Below, one piece after another: positions 1 through 11,479 of a DNA stretch of 64,000 nt. The translations under genes and the position numbers were made by a program. The stretch comes from Rugamonas brunnea (GTDB lineage: Bacteria > Pseudomonadota > Gammaproteobacteria > Burkholderiales > Burkholderiaceae_D), in assembly GCF_014042345.1 (NCBI RefSeq), contig NZ_JACEZT010000001.1, positions 124,001 through 188,000 of the forward strand, written 5' to 3'. The notes under the pieces were generated by a model. The model was not told where the DNA came from, did no database searches, and saw nothing but the letters and a program-made list of their open reading frames with translations. How positions within the stretch are numbered: the stretch's first letter is position 1; each line of letters opens with the position of its first letter.

Positions 1-980
1 AGGCCGCCGGCGTAATAGAACTCCTCCATCAGGAAGCGGCCCGAGGGCATCAGGTCGACGATGGTGGGCATGCCGCGGCCGATGCGGGTCCAGTCCTCCA
101 GCGCCAGGTCGACGCCAATGCGGCCGGCGATGGCTTTCAGGTGGATCACGGCGTTGGTGGAACCGCCGATGGCGGCGTTGACGCGGATCGCGTTTTCGAA
201 GTTCTCGCGCTTGAGCACTTTCGACAGGCGCAAATCCTCATGCACCATCTCGACGATGCGGATGCCGCTCATGTGGGCCAGGATGTAGCGGCGCGAATCG
301 ACGGCCGGAATGGCCGCGTTGTGCGGCAGGCTGGTGCCCAGCGCCTCGGCCATGCAGGCCATGGTGGACGCCGTGCCCATGGTGTTGCAGGTGCCGGCCG
401 AGCGCGAATGGCCCGATTCGGCGTTCATGAATTCATGCATGGTGATGGTGCCGGCCTTGACCTGCTCATGCAGCTGCCACACGGCGGTGCCGGAACCGAT
501 GTCCTTGCCATTGAGCTTACCGTTCAACATCGGCCCGCCGCTGACGACGATGGTGGGCAGGTCGACGCTGGCCGCACCCATCAGCAGGGCCGGCGTGGTC
601 TTGTCGCAGCCAACCAGCAGCACCACGGCGTCCATCGGATTGCCACGGATCGATTCCTCCACGTCCATGGAAGCCAGGTTACGGGTAAGCATGGCGGTCG
701 GGCGCAGGTTCGATTCGCCGTTCGAGAACACGGGGAATTCGACCGGGAAGCCGCCCGCCTCCAGGATGCCGCGCTTGACGTAGTCGGCCAGCTGGCGGAA
801 GTGGGCGTTGCAGGGGGTGAGTTCAGACCAGGTATTGCAGATGCCGATGATGGGCTTACCCTGGAATTCGTGATCGGGTATCCCCTGGTTCTTCATCCAG
901 CTGCGGTACATGAAGCCATTCTTATCCTGGGTGCCGAACCACTCGGCCGAGCGCAGCTTGGTTTTCTTTGTCGCGGACAT
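1..980 (-). CDS. IlvD/EDD-family sugar-acid dehydratase (L-arabinonate dehydratase-like), C-terminus beyond window
   Basis: Reading the minus strand from ATG at 980 gives a protein beginning MSATKKTKLRSAEWFG with the IlvD/EDD hallmarks CDKTTPALLMG and SAGTCNTMGTAST, which carry the Fe-S cluster cysteines, followed by AAIGGSTNAVIHL. The start and motif context most resemble L-arabinonate (or D-xylonate) dehydratases of oxidative pentose pathways rather than branched-chain dihydroxy-acid dehydratase. About 326 residues are present; family members are ~575-600, so the 3' half lies left of the window. An AGGAGG-like ribosome site is 6 nt upstream of the ATG. The gene follows galM after 120 bp and has its own copy of the operator also found before the porin. 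The exact sugar acid is an inference. Confidence 0.85.
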   Translation of the reverse strand, partial: MSATKKTKLRSAEWFGTQDKNGFMYRSWMKNQGIPDHEFQGKPIIGICNTWSELTPCNAHFRQLADYVKRGILEAGGFPVEFPVFSNGESNLRPTAMLTRNLASMDVEESIRGNPMDAVVLLVGCDKTTPALLMGAASVDLPTIVVSGGPMLNGKLNGKDIGSGTAVWQLHEQVKAGTITMHEFMNAESGHSRSAGTCNTMGTASTMACMAEALGTSLPHNAAIPAVDSRRYILAHMSGIRIVEMVHEDLRLSKVLKRENFENAIRVNAAIGGSTNAVIHLKAIAGRIGVDLALEDWTRIGRGMPTIVDLMPSGRFLMEEFYYAGG

Positions 981-1061
981 GCATTCCTCCTGGTTGAGCG
1001 CGCGGCACACGTGACCGTCCGCGCAGCGATGAGTGATGGTAGTGCGGCCATACATAACAAT

Positions 1062-1102
1062 CCAATCACTTATTCCTCGGATTCGATATCGAAATGGATA
1101 TC
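1062..1102 (-). promoter_or_regulatory. Shared operator/promoter element, copy 1 (before the dehydratase)
   Basis: A 41-bp stretch matches 3601-3641 at 32 of 41 positions. It contains two GATATC boxes 6 bp apart (1085-1090 and 1097-1102) followed, in the direction of transcription, by AATAAGTGATTGGA. It lies 82 bp upstream of the dehydratase ATG and overlaps the galM stop codon. The paired copy before the porin suggests a common transcriptional regulator; the regulator is not in the window. Confidence 0.65.
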
Positions 1103-2162
1103 AATCTGCGACAAGGAAGCGGTAAGCGATGGTGCTGCGATGGACTTGCCCCGGCCGCAGCATGGCGCTGGGGAAGGCGGGCTGGTTTGGGTTGTCGGGG
1201 AACTGCTGGGGTTCCAGGCACAAACCGCTGCGGTAAGCATGCTGGCCGGCGCCGCCCGTCAGGAAATTCCCGCTGTAGAACTGCAGGCCCGGCGCCGTGC
1301 AGGACAGCTCCAGCACCCTGCCCGATGCGGGATCATGCAGCCGCGCCGCCAGTGTGGGGCCGGCGTGCGGGCGCGGACGCAGGACGAAATTGTGGTCGTA
1401 GCCCCGGCCCAGCAGCAGTTGCGGGTGGTCGGCGCCGATGTGCTGGCCGATCGCACGCGGCGCGCGGAAATCGAATGGCGTGCCTTCGACCGGGACGATG
1501 GCGCCGGTGGGAATCAGGCCGGCGTCCACCGGCGTGTAATGGTCGGCGGCGATGGTCAATCGCTGATCGAGGATGTCGCCCTGCCCCGCGAGGTTGAAAT
1601 AGGCGTGGCTGGTCAGGCTGACGGGCGTGGCCCGGTCGCACTCGGCGCGGAAGTGGATCAGCAGTTCGTTGGCGCGATTGAGTTCGTACAGCACGGTCAG
1701 CGCCAGGTTGCCGGGATAGCCCTGGTCGCCGTCGGGACTCAAGTGCGTGAGCGACAACCGTGCCGCGCTGGTCTTCGCGCTGGGCGCGGCCTGCCACAAC
1801 ACGGTGTGCAGGCCGTGGCGCCCGCCATGCAGGTGGTTCTCGCCATCATTGACATCGAGTTGCACCGGCTGGCCATCGTTTGTGTAGCGTCCGCGCCCGA
1901 TGCGGTTGGCGTGGCGGCCGATCAGGGCGCCGAGGTAGCCACGGTCGTTCAGATAGCTGGCAAGGTCCGGGTGCCCGAGCGTGACGTTGGCGCGCACGCC
2001 GTCGCGGTCAGGCGCGTGGATGGCGGTGATGATGCCGCCGAAATCGCTGATGCAAACGGTCAGGCCGCAACCGTTGTCCAGCGTGTACAGGTGAGCCGCG
2101 CGGCCATCGGGCAACTGGCCGAATGGCGCGCGGGTGATGCTGGGAAGCGGTGTCGCGTTCAT
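1101..2162 (-). CDS. galM: Aldose 1-epimerase
   Basis: A 353-aa protein of the galactose mutarotase family, which interconverts alpha and beta anomers of aldoses. Visible signatures are the substrate-pocket NRIGRGRY and NHLHGG, the TSHAYFNL segment with the catalytic-acid histidine, GYDHNFVL, and the C-terminal CLEPQQFPDNPN with the base glutamate. The ATG at 2162 fits the usual N-terminus (PFGQLPDGRAAHLYTLDNG). An upstream in-frame ATG at 2207 would add 15 residues of non-family sequence. No good Shine-Dalgarno precedes either start; the U-tract of an intrinsic-terminator-like hairpin ends 8 nt before the chosen ATG. It sits between the porin and the sugar-acid dehydratase, consistent with oxidative catabolism of a pentose or hexose. 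Confidence 0.9.
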   Translation of the reverse strand: MNATPLPSITRAPFGQLPDGRAAHLYTLDNGCGLTVCISDFGGIITAIHAPDRDGVRANVTLGHPDLASYLNDRGYLGALIGRHANRIGRGRYTNDGQPVQLDVNDGENHLHGGRHGLHTVLWQAAPSAKTSAARLSLTHLSPDGDQGYPGNLALTVLYELNRANELLIHFRAECDRATPVSLTSHAYFNLAGQGDILDQRLTIAADHYTPVDAGLIPTGAIVPVEGTPFDFRAPRAIGQHIGADHPQLLLGRGYDHNFVLRPRPHAGPTLAARLHDPASGRVLELSCTAPGLQFYSGNFLTGGAGQHAYRSGLCLEPQQFPDNPNQPAFPSAMLRPGQVHRSTIAYRFLVAD

Positions 2163-2169
2163 GTTAACG

Positions 2170-2228
2170 AAAAGGGCGCCGCCACGGCCCGGAGTGAACG
2201 TATCCATTCCAGGCCGGCGCGGCGCCCT
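2170..2228 (-). terminator. Intrinsic terminator or attenuator between porin and galM
   Basis: On the minus strand AGGGCGCCGC (2228-2219) pairs perfectly with GCGGCGCCCT (2182-2173). A further CGGCC/GGCCG pairing lies inside after a short internal mismatch, and the run ends in TTTT. It comes directly after the porin stop and immediately before the galM ATG, so it probably lowers galM expression relative to the porin. Confidence 0.7.
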
Positions 2229-2236
2229 GCCCTGTC

Positions 2237-3493
2237 TTAGAACCAGGCTTCGACCTGCAGGCCGACCGAGGTGCCGTTGGTGGCCGAACCGAAGGCCGGA
2301 CCGGCGTTGTTGTTGGCGTTGAGCGCGGCGGTGGCCGGGTCGTTCCACTTGCCGTAGGTGACGAAGGCACGCAGCTCAGGACGCGACCAGTAGCCTTTGC
2401 CGGCCGTGATGGTCGGGGCGATGGTGATCGTGTTCAGGCGCAGCGTCTCGCCGCCGTTCGGCTGGGTGACGCGGTGGGTGCCCAGTTCCGCCTGCAGCTT
2501 GAAGTGCTCGCTCAGCGCGTACACGGGGCGCGCGCCCAGCGTGGTCCAGGTGCTGGAACCGCCCGCGTCGGACTTGTCGCGCTGGCCCAGCACCACGAAT
2601 TCCATGCTGAATTCCGGCGTCGGCTGCATCACCAGGTCGTTGAAGATACGGGTGCGGGTCACGTCGCTGCCCAGCGTGGTGCTACCGGAGGCGCCGATGC
2701 GGTCGTTGCCTACGCCGATGCCCGTGCCCGGGCCCACGCCGTACTGGATGCCGAAGGTGTTACCACCGCCGAGCACCTTGTCCTGCTTGTGCAGCACGGT
2801 CAGTTGCCAGCCATTGTGCTTGTTGTCCTTGCCCTGGGCCGTGATGATGGAGGTGGCGATGTCGATGGTGCCGCCCGGATTGACGGGCAGGCCCTCGTAG
2901 ATCAGGTTCTGGCGCAGCGCCGATTTGTTGTCGGTGATTACGCCCGTGGTGGGGTTGGTGGTGATGCTGTCGTTGTCCTTGAAGACGGCGTAGCTGAATT
3001 TGCCGGGGCCGGCCTTGACGCCGTCGATACCGCCGCCGGTGCCGTTCAGGTTGATGAACTGCAGGTCCAGCATGTGGATGTCCGGACGGTAGTAGTAGCG
3101 CTTACCGATCCAGGCCACGCCGCCGTTGAGCACATCGATGCCCTTGGCTTCCACGTAGGCCTTGGCCAGGCCCAGCTTGGCGTCGCCGAACTCGGAGCCG
3201 GAGTTCCACTCGTTGGCCCACAGCGTGCCGACGAAGCTCACGCCATCGGGGGTCTTGGCAAATTCCTTGGTGTAGCCGCCTTCGAAGTAGGCGTCGCACT
3301 CGTTGCCAAGGCGGTACTTCATGGTGTTGCCGCCCAGGCCGTAGCAGTTCTGCGGGCCGTGGCTGCTGCCCACGCCCGCGCGCAGGTAGCCGTGGAAGCC
3401 TTCCTCGTCGTGGCCAGCGTCGGCGCGGGCGGCGTTGCCGGCCAACGTCATGGCGAGCGCCAGTGGCAGCATGGTCAGGATGCGTTGTTTCAT
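2237..3493 (-). CDS. Maltoporin-like carbohydrate outer-membrane porin
   Basis: A 418-aa protein with a cleavable signal peptide (MKQRILTMLPLALAMTLAGNAARA) and the LamB N-terminal signature EGFHGYLRAGVGSS, KYRLGNECDAYFEGGY, then WIGKRYYYRPDIHMLDLQF, and ending in the aromatic residue typical of outer-membrane beta-barrels (VEAWF). LamB-family porins are trimeric 18-stranded barrels with a sugar greasy slide. The length matches the family. It is first in a sugar-utilisation set with galM and a sugar-acid dehydratase, so the substrate may be a pentose, hexose or small oligosaccharide rather than maltose. A GGAGACA ribosome site precedes the ATG. Confidence 0.9.
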   Translation of the reverse strand: MKQRILTMLPLALAMTLAGNAARADAGHDEEGFHGYLRAGVGSSHGPQNCYGLGGNTMKYRLGNECDAYFEGGYTKEFAKTPDGVSFVGTLWANEWNSGSEFGDAKLGLAKAYVEAKGIDVLNGGVAWIGKRYYYRPDIHMLDLQFINLNGTGGGIDGVKAGPGKFSYAVFKDNDSITTNPTTGVITDNKSALRQNLIYEGLPVNPGGTIDIATSIITAQGKDNKHNGWQLTVLHKQDKVLGGGNTFGIQYGVGPGTGIGVGNDRIGASGSTTLGSDVTRTRIFNDLVMQPTPEFSMEFVVLGQRDKSDAGGSSTWTTLGARPVYALSEHFKLQAELGTHRVTQPNGGETLRLNTITIAPTITAGKGYWSRPELRAFVTYGKWNDPATAALNANNNAGPAFGSATNGTSVGLQVEAWF

Positions 3494-3600
3494 CGTTGTC
3501 TCCTCATTGTTTTTGAAATGGACGTTTGTCGCACTGGACTGGTATCACCGCATGCGGTTCAGATGCCGAGCTTGATACTAGTGGCTGCAACGATTCCTTT

Positions 3601-3641
3601 CCAATTACTTATTATTTGAGTTTGATATCGGAATTGATATC
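3601..3641 (-). promoter_or_regulatory. Shared operator/promoter element, copy 2 (before the porin)
   Basis: Carries the same paired GATATC boxes (3623-3628 and 3635-3640 with 6-bp spacing) and the same AATAAGTAATTGGA tail as 1062-1102. It is 108 bp upstream of the porin ATG. Conservation over more than three helical turns in two otherwise unrelated intergenic regions indicates an operator plus core promoter. Confidence 0.65.
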
Positions 3642-3672
3642 TGGATGACTCAACCGCGCTGGCGCACCGACG

Positions 3673-3703
3673 AAAAAAAAAGCGGCCGGATCACTCCGGC
3701 CGC
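3673..3703 (-). terminator. Rho-independent terminator after eno
   Basis: Minus-strand stem GCGGCCGGA / TCCGGCCGC (9 bp, 3703-3682) with loop GTGA, followed by nine Ts (3681-3673). It is 24 nt beyond the eno stop codon and closes the ppc-gap-pyk-eno run. Confidence 0.95.
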
Positions 3704-3726
3704 CTTGCGTTGCGCTTGTTGCGCGA

Positions 3727-6488
<2,762 letters not shown>

Positions 6489-6514
6489 GTTTGTCTCCTG
6501 GTGAGGATGTTGTG

Positions 6515-7528
<1,014 letters not shown>

Positions 7529-7591
7529 GCTCAGTTCCTCGGGGTTGGGTTGAAAGGACACATCATTCAGTACGGTGCGGCGTATCGGCGC

Positions 7592-10342
7592 TTAGCCGCT
7601 GTTGCGCAAGCCGGCGGCGATGCCGTTGATCGACAGGTGCAGGCCGACGCGGGTATCGGCGTCCGCATTGTTGTCGCGGTAACGGCGCAGCAGTTCGACC
7701 TGCACATGGTTGAGCAAGTCCACATACGGGAAGCGGTTGCGGATCGAGCGTTGCAGCAGCGGGTTGTGGTCCTGCAGTTCGCGCTGACCGGTGATCTGCT
7801 TGACCGCGTCCACCGTGCGCGCATGCTCGGCCTGGATGCGGCCGAAGATGGATAACCTTAGCGCCTCGTCCGTCACCAGGCTGGCGTAGCCGCTGGCGAT
7901 GGCGATATCGCTCTTGGCCAGCACCATGTCCATGTTCGACAGCAGCGAGTGGAAGAACGGCCAGTCCTGGTACATCTGGCGCAGCATGGCCAGGCGCGGG
8001 GCGCGGTCCTCGGCCAGGAAGGCGGCGACGGCGGAACCGAAGCCGTACCAGCCCGGCAGCATCAACCGGCATTGCGACCAGCTCAGCACCCACGGAATGG
8101 CGCGCAGATCCTCGATCTTGCCCGCCGCCTTGCGCGAGGTGGGACGGCTGCCGATATTCAGCGCGGCGATTTCGGAAATCACGGTCGATTGCCAGAAATA
8201 GGTGTCGAAACCTTCCGTCTCGTACACCAACGCGCGGTAAGCCTGCATGGCCGATGCCGACAGCGCTTCCATGGCCGCCAGTTGCGCCGCCTCGGGCTGG
8301 AACTGGCGCTCGCCCAGCAGGGTGGCCTTGAGCGTGGCCGCGATCATCACTTCCAGGTTGCGGCGCCCCACTTCGGCGTTCGCGTATTTGGCCGTGATCA
8401 CCTCGCCCTGCTCCGTCACGCGGATGCGGCCCTGCACCGTGCCCGTGGGCTGGGCCATGATGGCCTCGTAGCTTGGGCCGCCGCCGCGGCCCACGGAACC
8501 GCCGCGGCCATGGAACAGTTGCAACTTGACGCCGTGGCGGGCGAACACCTTCACCAGTTCGATCTCGGCCTTGTACAGCTCCCAGCCGGAGGTCAGGTAG
8601 CCGCCGTCCTTGTTACTGTCGGAGTAACCGAGCATCACTTCCTGGCGCATGCCGCGCGATTGCAGCAGGCGCATATATTCGGGCACCTCGAACGCCTGTT
8701 CCATGATGGCGGGACCGGCGCGCAGGTCGTCGATGGTCTCGAACAGCGGGATGATGTTGACCGCCAGCGTGCCCGCCTCGCGGCGCAGCAGGCCGAATTC
8801 CTTACACAGCACGGCCACTTCCAACAGGTCCGACAGGCTGGCCGCCTTGGAGATGATGTAGTTACAGATCGAATCCTGGCCGTAGGTGTCATGCGCCTGT
8901 TTCAACTGGGCGAAGATGGCCAGCTCACCGGCCGTGGCTTCGGAATAGCGCTGGTATGGGCTGACCAGCAGGCGTGGCGAGGCGATTTCCTCGCGCAGCA
9001 GTGCGCAGCGCTGGGCTTCGTCCAGCGCCAGGTAGTCGCAGCCGGGACGGGCGTGGGCCAGCAGTTCGGCCACCACGCGCTCGTGCACGTCCGAATTCTG
9101 GCGCAGGTCGATCGGCGCCAGGCTGAAGCCGAACACCTGCACGGCGCGGCGCAGATGGCGCAGGCGGCCCTTGGCCAGGGCGCCGGCGCCATGCGCGATC
9201 AGCGAATGGTGCAGGATGTCGAGATCATCGCGCAGGGCTTGCGCGCTGGTGTAGTGCGAGCGCGCGTCCGCGTCGTCGGCGGCGCCCGTCAGCAGCGCGT
9301 GGGTGGCCGACAGCTTGGCGTGCATGCCGTGCAGCGCGCGGCGGTATGGCTCGTCCACCTGGTGCGGCGAGCCGTCCGTGGCCTCGTCGGCCAGGCGGCG
9401 CAGTTGTTCGGAGCTGCCGCTCAACGCTTGCGCCAGCGACAGCTGCGAGGCCAGCTTGTGCAGTTCCGCCAGGTAGTGCGACAACGCGACGTTGGCCTGG
9501 CGCTGCAAGGTGGCGCGCAGCACGTCGGCCGTGACGAAGGGATTGCCGTCACGGTCGCCGCCGATCCAGCTGCCGATGCGCATGAAGGTGGGCAGTTCGC
9601 GCCCTTGCCAGGCCGGGTCCAGCTTGCCCAGCGTGTCGTGCATGCTGCCGTACAGCTGCGGCAAGGTGCTGAGGATGGTGCGGTCGAAGAACGACAGGCC
9701 GTTCTCCACCTCGTCCAGCACGGACAGCTTGGTGGTGCGCAGCAAACGGGTCTGCCACAGCGTGACGATGCCGCGCGCCAGCGCTTCCTCGTTCGCCTCC
9801 TCCTCCTCGGGCGTCATCTGGATGCGGTCACGCTCGTCCAGCAGGCGGGCGATGGCCATCTGGCAGTTCAGGATGCTCTTGCGCTGCACTTCCGTGGGGT
9901 GGGCCGTGAAGACGGGATGGATGCAAGCCTCGGCCAGCACGTCCTGCAACTGGTCCGAGTGGCCTTCTTCGACGATGTTCTTCAGCGCCTGCGCCAGGCT
10001 GCCGTTGCGCGGCGCGGTGCCGGCGATCAGGTGGGCGCGGCTGCGGCGGGTGTGGTGCTGGTCTTCCGCGATGTTGGCCAGCAGCGAGAAATAGCTGAAC
10101 GCGCGGATCAGCTGCTTGGTGTCGACCGGGCTCAGTGCGTGCAACTGCGCCTGCAGCGCGTCGCGTCCCTCCTGCGATGGGCGCTGGCGCAGGCCGATCG
10201 AGGTCTGGCGCACCGCCTCGATGGACTTGAACACGTCCTCGCCATGCAGCGAGCGGATCGCATCGCCCAACAGGCGCCCCAGCTGGCGGATATCCCGGCC
10301 CAGCAATTCATCTTTATCATACAGTGCGTTAGAACCGTCCAT
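7592..10342 (-). CDS. ppc: Phosphoenolpyruvate carboxylase
   Basis: A 916-aa anaplerotic enzyme (PEP plus bicarbonate to oxaloacetate). The catalytic VFTAHPTEVQRKSIL histidine, the SWIGGDRDGNPFV segment, GYSDSNKDGGYLTSGW, the FHGRGGSVGRGGGP loop and the C-terminal GLRNSG signature are present. The ATG at 10342 is preferred over an in-frame ATG at 10378: it has GGCGGG upstream, and the extra 12 residues have no ribosome site. It is first in the minus-strand run with gap (63 bp), pyk and eno, linking oxaloacetate supply to the lower glycolytic genes. Confidence 0.97.
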   Translation of the reverse strand: MDGSNALYDKDELLGRDIRQLGRLLGDAIRSLHGEDVFKSIEAVRQTSIGLRQRPSQEGRDALQAQLHALSPVDTKQLIRAFSYFSLLANIAEDQHHTRRSRAHLIAGTAPRNGSLAQALKNIVEEGHSDQLQDVLAEACIHPVFTAHPTEVQRKSILNCQMAIARLLDERDRIQMTPEEEEANEEALARGIVTLWQTRLLRTTKLSVLDEVENGLSFFDRTILSTLPQLYGSMHDTLGKLDPAWQGRELPTFMRIGSWIGGDRDGNPFVTADVLRATLQRQANVALSHYLAELHKLASQLSLAQALSGSSEQLRRLADEATDGSPHQVDEPYRRALHGMHAKLSATHALLTGAADDADARSHYTSAQALRDDLDILHHSLIAHGAGALAKGRLRHLRRAVQVFGFSLAPIDLRQNSDVHERVVAELLAHARPGCDYLALDEAQRCALLREEIASPRLLVSPYQRYSEATAGELAIFAQLKQAHDTYGQDSICNYIISKAASLSDLLEVAVLCKEFGLLRREAGTLAVNIIPLFETIDDLRAGPAIMEQAFEVPEYMRLLQSRGMRQEVMLGYSDSNKDGGYLTSGWELYKAEIELVKVFARHGVKLQLFHGRGGSVGRGGGPSYEAIMAQPTGTVQGRIRVTEQGEVITAKYANAEVGRRNLEVMIAATLKATLLGERQFQPEAAQLAAMEALSASAMQAYRALVYETEGFDTYFWQSTVISEIAALNIGSRPTSRKAAGKIEDLRAIPWVLSWSQCRLMLPGWYGFGSAVAAFLAEDRAPRLAMLRQMYQDWPFFHSLLSNMDMVLAKSDIAIASGYASLVTDEALRLSIFGRIQAEHARTVDAVKQITGQRELQDHNPLLQRSIRNRFPYVDLLNHVQVELLRRYRDNNADADTRVGLHLSINGIAAGLRNSG

Positions 10343-10625
10343 GTGCCCGCCAAATTGTAGTGAATTTACGTAGAACATTCATGGACAAGCATAAATGCCC
10401 TCAAATTTCAGAATATTCTACTGATTAAAGTGAGAAATTACAATGCACTGCACAATTGCGTGAAATTTTACTACACGCATTGTCTGAGACATTGCTAGAA
10501 CAGATAGATTGCTTAAATGCATCTGTCGACCGGCATCGGTACGGCGCCCGGTCGGCGGCGCAGCGGCCAAACGATGCTATATTGAGCACGTGGGCAAAAG
10601 CGAGTCAGGGCAACCGGGGGTGCAC
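10343..10625. promoter_or_regulatory. Divergent intergenic region ppc / solute-binding protein
   Basis: 283 bp between two outward-facing genes. It is clearly more A+T-rich than its surroundings (10370-10530) and must hold promoters for both. A TATATT box at 10578-10583 is 42 bp before the plus-strand ATG, but no convincing -35 is visible. No ORF is supported. Confidence 0.4.
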
Positions 10626-11414
10626 ATGCATCGAATCCTATCTGCGGCGCTATTGACGCTGGCCGCAGCCAGCACGCCGGCCATGGCCGACAGTTACCAT
10701 TGCGTGTCACTCGCCTATCCGCCCCTGATCCAGCAAGATGCGAGCGGCCCCGCGCATGGCCTGGCGGTCGACGTGGTGCGCGCCGTGTTCGCGCGGCTGG
10801 GACACGACATGACGGTGGAAGTGATGCCGTGGGCCCGTTCGCTCACCATGGTCAGGCTGGGCCAGCGCGACTGCGTGTTCACCATCTTTCAAACGCCTGA
10901 ACGCGAGGAATACCTGGACTTCAGCAAGGAATCCATCATCCCGCAGCTGATCTATTTTTACGCAAGGAAGGATGCCGGCGTGGCCTTCAACGGCGACCTT
11001 GGGACGCTCGCGGGACGGCGGGTCGGCACTGTAATGAAGGTAAATTACGGCGAAAAATTCGACGCGGCCCGCGATCACTTCACCGTGCAGGAAGTAGCCA
11101 CGCTGGAGCAGAACTTCCGCAAGCTGGTACTGGGCCGCGTCGACCTCGTCCCCAGCAACGTCTACACGGCCAGTTACACGCTGGCCAACATGCATGACAC
11201 GGCCGTCGATGCGGAAGTGGTGCAGCTGCCGGTCCCGCGCGACAATGTCGCCAGCCACATCGCCTTCGCCAAGCGCCGCCAGTTGACGGCGCTGCGCGAC
11301 CAGTTCGACAAGGAACTGAAAGCCTATGTGGCCAGCGGAGCCTATCGCCACCTGCTGGAGCAGTACCGGATCGCCATCACGCCTGAAATGGCGCAATTCC
11401 TAGACCATAACTGA
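10626..11414 (+). CDS. Periplasmic solute-binding protein (SBP_bac_3-like)
   Basis: A 262-aa protein with a signal peptide (MHRILSAALLTLAAASTPAMA) and a bilobal family-3 solute-binding fold: YPPLI.. then GLAVDVVRAVFARLGHDMTVEVMPWARSLTMVRLGQRD and DFSKESIIPQLIYFYARKD. This is the pattern of amino-acid-type binding proteins, including stand-alone variants without ABC partners. Starting at ATG 10626 puts CCGGGGG upstream and gives an immediate signal peptide; the reading frame further upstream lacks one. No permease or ATPase gene is adjacent. It could act as a sensor input or bind an unidentified small ligand. Confidence 0.8.
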   Translation: MHRILSAALLTLAAASTPAMADSYHCVSLAYPPLIQQDASGPAHGLAVDVVRAVFARLGHDMTVEVMPWARSLTMVRLGQRDCVFTIFQTPEREEYLDFSKESIIPQLIYFYARKDAGVAFNGDLGTLAGRRVGTVMKVNYGEKFDAARDHFTVQEVATLEQNFRKLVLGRVDLVPSNVYTASYTLANMHDTAVDAEVVQLPVPRDNVASHIAFAKRRQLTALRDQFDKELKAYVASGAYRHLLEQYRIAITPEMAQFLDHN

Positions 11415-11479
11415 GCATGACGTCCGCCGCTCGACCGCGGAACGCCATGCAGATTGCGAGGCCGTCCCGCCAGCAAGCC

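Noticed and set aside
141..2240. Long plus-strand open frame (~700 codons) opposite the dehydratase and galM
   Set aside because: His/Gly/Arg/Val-rich composition with no family motifs; it is the antisense shadow of two well-supported minus-strand genes. The same holds for long plus-strand frames at 3802-5388, 7949-10360, 21809-24304, 46742-49588 and 57287-59623.
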